From: JBAXEO01 sp963789515
Lineage (GTDB): Bacteria > Actinomycetota > Coriobacteriia > Anaerosomatales > JAAXUF01
Assembly: GCA_963789515.1 (NCBI GenBank)
Contig: CAWBKW010000008.1
Coordinates: forward strand, 50,444 to 114,443
Direction of reading: 5' to 3'
DNA: 64,000 nt
In this document: in pieces, positions 49,038 to 57,137 of the stretch
Layout of the letters: every line of letters begins with the position of its first letter
Position numbering within the stretch: the first letter of the stretch is position 1
Translations under genes and position numbers: made by a program
The notes under the pieces: generated by a model
Told to the model about the DNA's origin: nothing
The model's input: the letters and a program-made list of their open reading frames with translations, nothing else
The model's database searches: none

Positions 49038-49053
49038 TGGCACATGGATTGCA
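49038..49053 (+). promoter_or_regulatory. Sigma-54 (-24/-12) promoter
   Basis: TGGCACATGGATTGCA matches the TGGCAC-N5-TTGCA consensus in every fixed position; GG is at 49039-49040 and GC at 49051-49052. The start would be near 49064, 20 bases before the GGAG of the zinc-ribbon gene. Its position right after the NtrC-like gene makes it the most likely target of that regulator. Confidence 0.85.
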
Positions 49054-49093
49054 TTTGGGGCGGTATCTGCCGCCGCATCTTCTGGAGAACCCG

Positions 49094-49474
49094 TTGTCGC
49101 AGCGTCCCTCGCCGCTTCGATCCACCGTCGCCGCGCTCGCCGTGGTGGCGATCGGCGCGGCATCAGCGGGCGTGGTCTCGGCGGTCCTACTGGGTCGTAC
49201 AGATGACCTGAGCGGCTTCCAGCCCCTGCCTCTGTTCGCGTTCCTGGCGTTCGGTGTCACCGCGGGGACTCTCACCCTTCTCGTTCTGAGCTTCCGGGCG
49301 GACACGTCATTCCACACGCGGGTCAAGACCTGTGCTAGCTGCGGCTCCGCGGTGCTTGAGAACTGGCGGCTCTGCCCCGATTGCGGCCGGTTCATCGAGC
49401 CGGGGAATGAGAACGACGGCGCTTCTCGGCCGGAGAGTCCCTCGACCGTCCGAGACTCGGTGCTCCCCAACTAG
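49094..49474 (+). CDS. Zinc-ribbon membrane protein, predicted sigma-54 target
   Basis: A 126-residue protein that I do not recognise. Two membrane helices (STVAALAVVAIGAASAGVVSA and LPLFAFLAFGVTAGTLTLLVL) precede a zinc ribbon, CASCGSAVLENWRLCPDCGRF, and a polar tail. TTG 49094 is chosen because GGAG lies 7 bases upstream and the sigma-54 start at about 49064 fits; an ATG at 49016 would lie before that promoter. The presence of a dedicated sigma-54 promoter suggests this small protein matters to the response sensed by the upstream kinase. Confidence 0.6.
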   Translation: MSQRPSPLRSTVAALAVVAIGAASAGVVSAVLLGRTDDLSGFQPLPLFAFLAFGVTAGTLTLLVLSFRADTSFHTRVKTCASCGSAVLENWRLCPDCGRFIEPGNENDGASRPESPSTVRDSVLPN

Positions 49475-49545
49475 GGTACGCTTGCATCGATGGGAGCGCG
49501 GGCGGCTCGCCTGCGTGTCATGGGCTCGACACTTGGAGGTCACTC

Positions 49546-49767
49546 TTGGCTACGACGACGACTCGCCTCGCCACGACCGGGCTTCACTGCCGCTCCTGCT
49601 CGATGCTTGTGGACATGACCGTTGGCGACCTCGACGGCGTTTCAGACGTGTCGACAGACCACGCCTCCGGTGAGACGGTTGTGACATTCGACTCGGATGT
49701 GCTCGACGTGGAGTCGATCATCGGAGCGATCCGCTCGGTCGGCTACGACGCCGAGGTCGCCGACTGA
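49546..49767 (+). CDS. HMA-domain metal chaperone (CopZ-like)
   Basis: A 73-residue ferredoxin-like metallochaperone with the soft-metal motif GLHCRSC (Cys15, Cys18). GGAGG is six bases before the TTG. Similar proteins carry Cu(I) to a P1B ATPase, but no Cu ATPase lies in the window; the zinc-type ATPase at 1.6 kb has its own HMA domain. It sits between the sigma-54 target and ccdA and may be read from either promoter. Confidence 0.85.
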   Translation: MATTTTRLATTGLHCRSCSMLVDMTVGDLDGVSDVSTDHASGETVVTFDSDVLDVESIIGAIRSVGYDAEVAD

Positions 49768-49778
49768 CGCTGGCCCGG

Positions 49779-49808
49779 TTGCGGTCGAGATACCCCATGG
49801 GGTATAGT
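49779..49808 (+). promoter_or_regulatory. ccdA promoter with CsoR-type operator
   Basis: TTGCGG 49779-49784, 18-base spacer, TATAGT 49803-49808. ATACCCCATGGGGTAT (49790-49805) is a perfect 16-base palindrome overlapping the -10. Third member of the operator family in this window. Confidence 0.78.
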
Positions 49809-49867
49809 GCACCATGCGGGTCGGACCCGCACGCGTGGCATGTCGTCAGGTTCGAGAGGATTCGTGG

Positions 49868-50593
49868 ATGTCGAGTTCGGTTGGCTTCGTTGGGGCGTTC
49901 TTGGCCGGCGTGCTCTCGTTCCTGTCGCCCTGCGTTCTTCCGTTGATTCCCGGCTACCTCTCCTTCATGACGGGACTCACCGCGTCCGAGCTCTCCGAGG
50001 ACTCGCGTCCGCTCGGTCAGATCATGGGAACCGCCGTGCTGTTCGTGCTCGGCTTCTCGGTCGTCTTCGTTCTGCTCGGCGCCTCGGCCTCCGTGCTCGG
50101 CCAGTTCCTTACGCAGTATCGCGACCTGATCGAGAAGATCGCCGGTCTCGCGGTCATACTCTTCGGCGTGTTCATGCTGGGTGTCGTCAAGATTCCCGGG
50201 CTCTACGGCGAGGCCCGGATGGATCTCGCGCGGTCACGCCGGTTCGGACGAGGAGCTGCACTGGTCATGGGCATGGCCTTCGCCGCCGGGTGGACGCCGT
50301 GCGTCGGTCCCATCCTCGGCGTGATCCTCACCCTGGCGGCCTCGACCGGGAGCGTATCGCATGGGGCCCTGCTCCTGTTCGCGTACTCGCTCGGGTTGGG
50401 CGTGCCGTTTCTCCTCGTCGCGCTGCTGTTCGGCAGCGTGAAGCCGGTCCTGAGCTGGCTGACGCGGCACTCGGTGGTCATCAACCGGGTGGCAGGTGCG
50501 ACGCTCATCGTGATCGGCGTGCTGATCTTCAGCGGCCGCCTGACGGTCATCGCTGCGTGGCTCACCGAGGTGCTCCCTTCGTTCGGAGTCTAG
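49868..50593 (+). CDS. ccdA: CcdA-type membrane thiol-disulfide transporter
   Basis: A 241-residue six-helix protein that moves reducing equivalents from thioredoxin across the membrane to extracytoplasmic thiols, as needed for c-type cytochrome maturation. The two essential cysteines are in SFLSPCVLPLIPGYLSF and AAGWTPCVGPILG. GAGAGGA precedes ATG 49868. The promoter carries the same operator as trxA, which supplies its electrons, so the two halves of one reducing path are predicted to be co-regulated. Confidence 0.92.
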   Translation: MSSSVGFVGAFLAGVLSFLSPCVLPLIPGYLSFMTGLTASELSEDSRPLGQIMGTAVLFVLGFSVVFVLLGASASVLGQFLTQYRDLIEKIAGLAVILFGVFMLGVVKIPGLYGEARMDLARSRRFGRGAALVMGMAFAAGWTPCVGPILGVILTLAASTGSVSHGALLLFAYSLGLGVPFLLVALLFGSVKPVLSWLTRHSVVINRVAGATLIVIGVLIFSGRLTVIAAWLTEVLPSFGV

Positions 50594-50688
50594 CCTCGGC
50601 ACCGCGTGCGCGCGGCGAGCACAATGCAGTACCATTGACCTGCTGAGCTTCGTTGTGCGCAGCACTCATCCACGCGAGGGGTCCTTGA

Positions 50689-53600
50689 TTGCCTGCAGGC
50701 GGCCGCAGAACCGGCGGGTTGGCGGCGCGAATCGTGCGCGTCACGCTGGTCATCGGGATCGTGACGGTCGTCACGGCCGGTACCGTGGCGGTGATCGGTG
50801 CGTCTCGGCTCGCCTCCAACCAGATTGCGGCTCAGGACCGTACCACTCTCCAGTTCTTTGAGGATCTGATCGTGGGGCGCCTGAACGCCGCGGAGACGGT
50901 CGCTTCGCGCGTGGCGGCCATCGTCGCCACCGTCCCCGACCCTGTCGCCGTCGGGGCGAGCATCCCACCCGTGTTCGACTCGGGAACCGGCCTCGTCAGC
51001 GAGATCATCATCACCGACAGAAGAGGCAACGTCTTGGCCGCCTACCCGTCCGCGGTGGGAGCAGCAGCCGTGCGGAACAACGCGGCATTCAAGAAGGCGC
51101 TCTCGGGTGTGACCGGGTTTCATCGTGATGCGGATTCCGGCATAGAAACCGGATACTGGTTCTCTCGAACGGTGTTGACCCCGAACGGCAAACCGCTCCT
51201 GGTGCTCTTGCGCCTCGATATGGGATCGGTCAGAACCGCCGTCCGGCAGGTTCGCTTGGAGGGCGGGCGCTCCTTTTGGGTCATGGACTCGGGGAAGCCG
51301 ATCATGCGAACCGGGAGCACGAACCCGGGCGATCTCGGCAAGGCGACTTGGAGGCCCACCGGTCCGGCAGACGGCGAGATCACACTGGCTACGCAGGAGA
51401 GTGGACGCCTGGCGGGCTTGTACGCCGACGTGCAGGGCATCGAGGGCGTTGCCTGGCGAATCGCGGTTCTTGAGCCGACGGCGGAGGCTTACACAGAGAC
51501 CGCGCTGGCGGTCACGCCGTCGATTCTTGTGCTGGTCGTAGGTGGCATCGTTGCGGTGTTTGCGGCGTGGCTCATGTCTCGTCGGCTGGTGGAGCCGCTC
51601 AGGGCGCTTGAGGTCGCGGCCTACCGTGCCGCGACCGGCTCCTACGTCAAGCCGATTGTCACGCAGCGAGATGATGAGATCGGTCAGGTCGCAGACGCGT
51701 TCAACGCCGTTGCACTCCGGCTCAATGCGCTTCACGACCTCTCGCAGCTTCTTGCGAGTGCCTCTCGGCTCGACCAGGTTCTGGACGGCATCCTGTCGGC
51801 GATGGGCCACATCGTCGGCCCGGGTGTCGCCGCCATCTATCTGGTGGACGATACCGGCAGATGGCTCGTCCCGGCCGCGGTCCGTGGTGCCGACGCCACG
51901 ACGGTGAGCCGGATCGATGCGCTCGGCGAGAGTTGGCTCGCCGCGTCACTCCAGGACAGGGACTCCGTCGCTCACTCCGGCGATGCCCAGCGTCTGGCCG
52001 ACGAACTTCCGGGGCTTGCCGACTCGAACAGCGTTGCGCTCGTGGCACCGCTCGTGTCCGGGCAGGAGGCGCTCGGTGTCGTCGTGGTACTGAAGGACAA
52101 GGCCGATCCCATCACCGAGGCGGAACGCGAGATGGTCAGGACGTTCTCGGCCCAGGCCGCCATCGCCGTGCAGAACTCACGGCTCTTCGCCGTGGAGACC
52201 GAGTCACGGAGGATCTCCGACGGCCTGCGGATCGTGGCAGAGCAGCTCGCGCGTTCAGATGGGCTCGACGTGTCACTCGGGCGAGTCGAGGGTGTGGTTG
52301 CGGAGCTCCTGGGGGCATTGAGCGCGTCGTTCGCCCTCGTGGATCGCGAGTCTCTCGGGCTTCGCCGACTCGGAGAGCAGGCGCCGGAGAACGGTCTTCT
52401 GAGCTTTGCGACGCGCGTGTTGCTGCGCTCAGACGCCAGCGGGACTGTGGTTGTCGAGCAAGGAGAGGACGCCGGCGGCGACTCGATCATGGCGCGATCG
52501 GGGGCCGAACGCCTGCTGGTGATCCCGGTGGCTCTAGAAAGCGCGCACGGTGGGGTTCTCGTTGTCTCGCTTCCCGCCGGTTCGATCGGCAAGCGAGAGC
52601 TCGATATCGCCAGCGCGGTCTCGAGTGAGGTCGCCTTGGCCCTCGAGAACGCCTATCTCTTCGAACGCGCTGTCGCCCGCGCGGTCAACCTCGAGACGAT
52701 CTTCCGCATCAGCCAGGCGGTCGGATCGTCACTGCAGGTCAACGTGGTTCTCAACCGGGTTCTTGACGTGGTGCAGAAGATCCTCTCGGCGGATGCGGTC
52801 GCACTCATGACCTACGACGCTCGCACGCGGGTCATCACCACGGCGATGGCGCGCGGAGCGGTTTCGTCCGACATCGTCGGTCTGCGTCTCGCGCCCGGGG
52901 AGGACGTCCCCGGCTACGTGTTCTCGACCGGAGAACCCGCGGCGTTCACCGATCTGCAGGAGTCGATGGGAGGCGTTGGGGGAAGCGCCGCCCTCCACGG
53001 CATGCGCTCGATGCTCGCCGTGCCGATGCTGGCCCGCGGTCGCTCTATCGGCGTGCTCGTCGTCTTCTCTGCCGAGATCGGGGCGTTCTCGGACGAAGAC
53101 ATGAACGTGCTTCAGACGTTCGCCTCTCAGGCTGCGCTCGCCGCGGATACCGCTCGGATGTACACCCGCGAACACGAAGTGGCGTCGATCCTCCAAGCGT
53201 CGATCCTGCCCGGCGAGCTTCCGCTCTTCAGCGAGATCGAGGCCGCCAGTGCGTACGAACCGGCCGGTCCGGACGTCGAGATCGGTGGCGACTACTATGA
53301 CCTCTTCCGGTCGTCGGATGGCACCATCTGGTTCGTGATCGCCGACGTCTGCGGCAAGGGCGTGGTCGCCGCGACGAAGACGTCCATGATCAAGTACTCG
53401 GTGCGCTCCTTGGTCGCCGCCGGTCTCATGCCCGGCAGCGTGCTCGGTGAGGTGAACCGCATGGTCGCCGAGAAGGGCGATGCCAGTGACATCGTCACCC
53501 TGTGGGTCGGCCGATACGACCCGCCGACAGGCGAGTTGTCGTGGTCCAGCGGAGGTCACCCTCCCGCTGCCATGCTGCGGTCGGACTGCGCGGAAACCGA

Positions 53601-53928
53601 ATGGCTCCAACCCACCGGCCCGCTGTTGGGGGCGTTGCCGGACGTGGCCTACGGGGAGGAAACGGTCACCCTGTCCGAGGATGACACGGTCGTGCTCTAC
53701 ACGGATGGGGTCACAGAGGCGCGCAACGGGCATGTATTCTTCGGAGAAGAGCGAGTCAAGGAGAGCGTGATGGCGGGCGGCACCCCCGCCGAGCAGGTGA
53801 AGCGGCTGCTCACCGCGGTTCGGCGGTTCGCGCGCGGCGATCTGCGAGACGACATCGCGCTCCTCGCCGTCACTGTTCGGACGGTCGAGCGCGAGGGCAC
53901 GGCCCTCGAAGGAAGGTCCGACACCTGA
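50689..53928 (+). CDS. Large membrane sensor with HAMP, GAF domains and SpoIIE/PP2C phosphatase
   Basis: A 1079-residue receptor. Helix 1 (IVRVTLVIGIVTVVTAGTVAV), an extracellular Cache-like domain (about 45-270), helix 2 (TPSILVLVVGGIVAVFAAWLM), HAMP (SRRLVEPLRALEVAAYRAATG), then GAF domains at about 350-500, 505-660 and 680-825, and a C-terminal PP2C (SpoIIE/RsbU) domain with IGGDYYDLF, IADVCGKGVVAA and DDIALLAVTV. Such phosphatases dephosphorylate an anti-anti-sigma (STAS) protein; the next gene encodes one. TTG start with GAGGGG upstream; stop and next start overlap. Confidence 0.9.
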   Translation: MPAGGRRTGGLAARIVRVTLVIGIVTVVTAGTVAVIGASRLASNQIAAQDRTTLQFFEDLIVGRLNAAETVASRVAAIVATVPDPVAVGASIPPVFDSGTGLVSEIIITDRRGNVLAAYPSAVGAAAVRNNAAFKKALSGVTGFHRDADSGIETGYWFSRTVLTPNGKPLLVLLRLDMGSVRTAVRQVRLEGGRSFWVMDSGKPIMRTGSTNPGDLGKATWRPTGPADGEITLATQESGRLAGLYADVQGIEGVAWRIAVLEPTAEAYTETALAVTPSILVLVVGGIVAVFAAWLMSRRLVEPLRALEVAAYRAATGSYVKPIVTQRDDEIGQVADAFNAVALRLNALHDLSQLLASASRLDQVLDGILSAMGHIVGPGVAAIYLVDDTGRWLVPAAVRGADATTVSRIDALGESWLAASLQDRDSVAHSGDAQRLADELPGLADSNSVALVAPLVSGQEALGVVVVLKDKADPITEAEREMVRTFSAQAAIAVQNSRLFAVETESRRISDGLRIVAEQLARSDGLDVSLGRVEGVVAELLGALSASFALVDRESLGLRRLGEQAPENGLLSFATRVLLRSDASGTVVVEQGEDAGGDSIMARSGAERLLVIPVALESAHGGVLVVSLPAGSIGKRELDIASAVSSEVALALENAYLFERAVARAVNLETIFRISQAVGSSLQVNVVLNRVLDVVQKILSADAVALMTYDARTRVITTAMARGAVSSDIVGLRLAPGEDVPGYVFSTGEPAAFTDLQESMGGVGGSAALHGMRSMLAVPMLARGRSIGVLVVFSAEIGAFSDEDMNVLQTFASQAALAADTARMYTREHEVASILQASILPGELPLFSEIEAASAYEPAGPDVEIGGDYYDLFRSSDGTIWFVIADVCGKGVVAATKTSMIKYSVRSLVAAGLMPGSVLGEVNRMVAEKGDASDIVTLWVGRYDPPTGELSWSSGGHPPAAMLRSDCAETEWLQPTGPLLGALPDVAYGEETVTLSEDDTVVLYTDGVTEARNGHVFFGEERVKESVMAGGTPAEQVKRLLTAVRRFARGDLRDDIALLAVTVRTVEREGTALEGRSDT

Positions 53929-54713
53929 TGCATACGTTCGACATCACACGCGCAGAGGGGACGCGCACCTGTGTCGTCCGGCTCGTGGGTGACGTGGACA
54001 CTGCGGTCGTGCCCGAGCTGCAGACCCGTCTGCAGGAAGTGCTGGGTTCCGGGTGCGAGAACGTCGTTCTCGACCTGGCAGAGGTGACGTACGCCGACAG
54101 CTCGGCGCTCGGGTTGCTCGTGTGGATCGACCGACGTATGGCGCCCCACGAGGGCAGGCTCGTTCTCGCCGGTGCAAATCCCGACGTTGCCCGGATTCTG
54201 GAGATCTCGGGCCTGGTCAACGCAGCAGCGTCCATCGCCACCAGCGCGGACGTGCAGAGTGCTTTGGGCGGGCTCGACATGCCGGCCACCCCTTCCGAGC
54301 TGCTGTGGGAACGGTTGTTGGATGTGCCGGCCGATGTGAACAGCCTCTCAGGTGTGCGTGAAGAGGTCGGGGCGCTGGTCGCGCCGCTCGGCTTCCGGGA
54401 GGGGGAGATCTTCGATATCAAGGTCGCGCTGGGGGAGGCGTTGGCGAATGCCCTGCGCCACGGAAGGCCCGAGAGTGGCGACGAGCGGGTCACCCTGGGC
54501 ATCAGGGCCTACGCCGACCGGCTCGTGCTCGAGGTCACGGACAACGGGGTCGGCTTCGATGGCGCGGCGGCGAACGTCGACGACCTCTACGCTCCGAGCG
54601 GGCGCGGCGTCATGTTCATGAACGCCCTCATGGACCGTGTCGACTTCGACGCGGCCTCCGGCGGAGGTACCGTGGTACGGCTGACCAAGCACCGCCCCTG
54701 CGAGGCTCGCTGA
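53928..54713 (+). CDS. Fused anti-anti-sigma (STAS) and anti-sigma kinase (RsbW-like) protein
   Basis: A 261-residue partner-switch protein in one chain. The STAS half (1-110) has the phosphoserine region VTYADSSALGLLV with Ser58/Ser59. The second half is a HATPase of the RsbW/SpoIIAB type: FDIKVALGEALANALRHG (N box), VTDNGVGFD (G1) and GRGVMFMNALMD (G2). These activities normally reside in two separate proteins that bind each other. The ATG overlaps the phosphatase stop, so phosphatase, antagonist and kinase are made together. No sigma-70-family target lies adjacent. Confidence 0.88.
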   Translation: MHTFDITRAEGTRTCVVRLVGDVDTAVVPELQTRLQEVLGSGCENVVLDLAEVTYADSSALGLLVWIDRRMAPHEGRLVLAGANPDVARILEISGLVNAAASIATSADVQSALGGLDMPATPSELLWERLLDVPADVNSLSGVREEVGALVAPLGFREGEIFDIKVALGEALANALRHGRPESGDERVTLGIRAYADRLVLEVTDNGVGFDGAAANVDDLYAPSGRGVMFMNALMDRVDFDAASGGGTVVRLTKHRPCEAR

Positions 54714-55858
54714 TGCCGGGATCACGACGCCCGAAGAAGCGGATTCTCATATTCTCGGCATCGTTCGGAGGCGGTCATCGTTCCGCGGCGGAGGCACTGC
54801 TGCGCTACCTCAACACCCACCATCAAGACACCACCGAAGTGCGCATGGTCGACTTCTTCGGGGAGTTCGCTCCCCGGCTGAACCTGCTCGCGAAGTTCAG
54901 CTACCAGCAGTCGGTCCAGTTCTTCCCGGCGCTCTACGGCAACTTCTTCGAGGTCTCCAACAAGCTCCCGACCAACCCGGTGGTGCACGAGCTCAAACTG
55001 ATGGGGTTCGCTCGGGCATCCGCCTACATCGACGAATTCCGTCCCGACGCGGTCATCTCGACCTTTCCGGTGGCGGGCGGCGTAGTGTCCGACATCAAGG
55101 AGAGCCGGCCGCTCGTGTCGGCGACGATCATCACGGACTTCGGTGTGCATCGGGCGTGGCTTCATCCGGCGACGGACTTCTACTTCGTCGCCTGCAAGGA
55201 GGTTCGAGAGGACTTGGTGCTTCGCGGAATCCCCTGGGACCGGATCGTGGTCTCGGGAATACCGGTGGCGGAGAAGTTCTCGCATGAGTTCGATCGCGGG
55301 GCGCTTCGCCGCGAACTGGGTCTGGCGGACAGGTTCACGGCTCTTCTGACCGCGGCCTCCGGTCAGCCAGGGGATGCTCGAGACATAGCGTCACAGCTCG
55401 CCGGGTGGGGCATTCAGGTGGCTGCGGTCACCGGCAACAACGCGAGGCTGAAGCGGCGGCTGGACACTTTGGCCAAGAAGAAGGACCTGGTGAGGGTTTT
55501 CGGGTACACCTCCGATATGCACAAGATGATGAGAGCGGCCGACGTTCTGGTAGGGAAGGCCGGAGGGCTCACGGTCTCAGAGGCGTTGGCCGTCGGTTTG
55601 CCGCTGATCATCTACAATCCCGTCCCCGGCCAGGAGCTCTACAACGTGGACTTCCTTGTCAACTTCGGCGCGGGACTGATCTCGCGAGACGAGGACGATG
55701 TGGTCGAGAAGGTGCGGTTCCTGTCCACGCACCCGGAGCGGCTCAAGCAGATGACCGATGACGCCGCGATGCTCGGCAGACCGGGTGCCGCCCAGAGTGT
55801 CTGCGAGCGCGTTCTGGCGGCGCTCGCGCAAGGCGAAGAGGAAGTTGGGCCACGATGA
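54713..55858 (+). CDS. Family-28 glycosyltransferase, MGDG synthase/UgtP-like
   Basis: A 381-residue peripheral membrane glycosyltransferase. The N-terminal ILIFSASFGGGHRSAAEALL is the MGDG-synthase signature for diacylglycerol acceptors; the C-terminal sugar-nucleotide site is GKAGGLTVSEALAVGLPLIIYNPVPGQE. Relatives make glycolipids or transfer GlcNAc. Starts with a one-base overlap on the STAS-kinase gene and ends overlapping the nitroreductase. Together with the membrane phosphodiesterase at 57 kb it suggests an envelope-glycolipid theme. Confidence 0.88.
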   Translation: MPGSRRPKKRILIFSASFGGGHRSAAEALLRYLNTHHQDTTEVRMVDFFGEFAPRLNLLAKFSYQQSVQFFPALYGNFFEVSNKLPTNPVVHELKLMGFARASAYIDEFRPDAVISTFPVAGGVVSDIKESRPLVSATIITDFGVHRAWLHPATDFYFVACKEVREDLVLRGIPWDRIVVSGIPVAEKFSHEFDRGALRRELGLADRFTALLTAASGQPGDARDIASQLAGWGIQVAAVTGNNARLKRRLDTLAKKKDLVRVFGYTSDMHKMMRAADVLVGKAGGLTVSEALAVGLPLIIYNPVPGQELYNVDFLVNFGAGLISRDEDDVVEKVRFLSTHPERLKQMTDDAAMLGRPGAAQSVCERVLAALAQGEEEVGPR

Positions 55859-56424
55859 ATCTTCAGCAGTCGATACTCGCTCGACACTCGATCCGGGACT
55901 TCGGGCCCGATCCGGTACCGCGGGAGCTGGCCGAGCGGTTGATCCGAGCGGCGTCTGCGGCACCCTCGTCGATGAATGAGCAGCCGTGGGCGTTCTACTG
56001 CTGCACAGGTCAGACGCGTGCCCGTCTCGGCAAGATCGTGGCGCAGACCACGATCCACCTTTCTGAGTACATGGAGGTCCTCGGTCCCAAGCGCTACGAG
56101 GATGCCGTCCACTGGTTCTCGTCCCTCGGAGACGCCCCTCTGCTGATCGCCATCGCCTGCCCCAATCCCGACAGCGACCTGACGGCTATCAACCGCTATC
56201 TGTCAGTGGGTGCCGCCCTTGAGAACCTGCTGCTCAGTGTCACCGCGGAGGGATTGGGCGCCTGCAACATCACGCTCTCGTACTGGGTCAGAGACGAGAT
56301 CGCCGAGCTCCTCAGCCTGCCTCCCGAGCAGTCCATCGTCACGATCGTCGCCGTGGGGTACCCCGGCGAGGTTCCGCCCGCCGCTCCCCAGCAGCGTCGC
56401 GAGACCGCGGTGTGGCTTGACTGA
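55855..56424 (+). CDS. Nitroreductase-family flavoprotein
   Basis: A 189-residue FMN enzyme of the NAD(P)H nitroreductase fold. SILARHSIRDFGPDPVP and RAASAAPSSMNEQPWAFYCC form the FMN site, and EGLGACNITLSYWVRDEIAELL the C-terminal part. Physiological substrate unknown. ATGA overlap with the glycosyltransferase; overlaps the HAD gene at its end. Confidence 0.88.
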   Translation: MNLQQSILARHSIRDFGPDPVPRELAERLIRAASAAPSSMNEQPWAFYCCTGQTRARLGKIVAQTTIHLSEYMEVLGPKRYEDAVHWFSSLGDAPLLIAIACPNPDSDLTAINRYLSVGAALENLLLSVTAEGLGACNITLSYWVRDEIAELLSLPPEQSIVTIVAVGYPGEVPPAAPQQRRETAVWLD

Positions 56425-57136
56425 TCGGCGAGCGCTCAGGGCGGTGTTCTTCGACGTGGGAAACACGCTCGTCCGCCCGCATCCGAGCGTGAGCGAGGTC
56501 GTCCGGCAGGTCCTCGCCGAGGAGGGCCACGTCCACGACCTCAGCGCGATCGACGAGCTTATGCCGCTGGTCGACGAGTACTACGAGGACCGCTACCGCT
56601 CCGACGACACGTTCTGGACCGACGAGAACCGCACCTCCCAGGTGTGGGTGGGCATGTACTCGTTGTTGTGCCGCAAACTCGGTATCGAGGACGGCGCCGA
56701 GAGGATCGCTGCGCGCGTGTACGAGGAGTTCGGCGACCCGGGTCGGTGGACAGTGTACCCGGATGTGCTGCCTGCGTTCGCTCGGCTCAGACGCAGAGGC
56801 CTTCGGCTGGGCCTGATCTCGAACTGGGACAATCGCCTCTCAGGGCTCATGGATGGCCTCGGCCTGACCTCGGAGCTGGAGACGATCGTGTCCTCGGCGG
56901 AAGTCGGTCTGCACAAGCCGGACCCGCGCATCTTCGAGCTGGCCTGCGCTCGGCTCGGTGTCGCAGCAACTGAGGCTGCACACGTCGGTGATCACCACTA
57001 TGCTGACATCGTGGGCGCCCAAGCCATCGGGATGCTGCCGGTGCTCATCGACCGCCATGCGACTGTCGTCACCTGGCGGTCGGGATACGTGGTGACGCTC
57101 GACGATCTTGAGCGTTCGCTCGATCTGGAGGTGTGA
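56417..57136 (+). CDS. HAD-superfamily hydrolase
   Basis: A 239-residue phosphatase or dehalogenase-like protein. The nucleophile is in VFFDVGNTLVRPH, where the second Asp of DxD is Gly as in the REG-2-like subgroup; GLISNWDNRLSGLM, HKPDPRIFELAC and HVGDHHYADIVGAQ are motifs II to IV. TTG 56417 is the only in-frame start before motif I; the ribosome site is weak, so coupling to the overlapping nitroreductase gene is likely. Confidence 0.82.
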   Translation: MTDRRALRAVFFDVGNTLVRPHPSVSEVVRQVLAEEGHVHDLSAIDELMPLVDEYYEDRYRSDDTFWTDENRTSQVWVGMYSLLCRKLGIEDGAERIAARVYEEFGDPGRWTVYPDVLPAFARLRRRGLRLGLISNWDNRLSGLMDGLGLTSELETIVSSAEVGLHKPDPRIFELACARLGVAATEAAHVGDHHYADIVGAQAIGMLPVLIDRHATVVTWRSGYVVTLDDLERSLDLEV

Positions 57137-57137
57137 G

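Noticed and set aside
49016..49093. ATG 49016 as start of the zinc-ribbon membrane protein
   Set aside because: It lies upstream of the sigma-54 promoter and lacks a ribosome site; TTG 49094 fits both.
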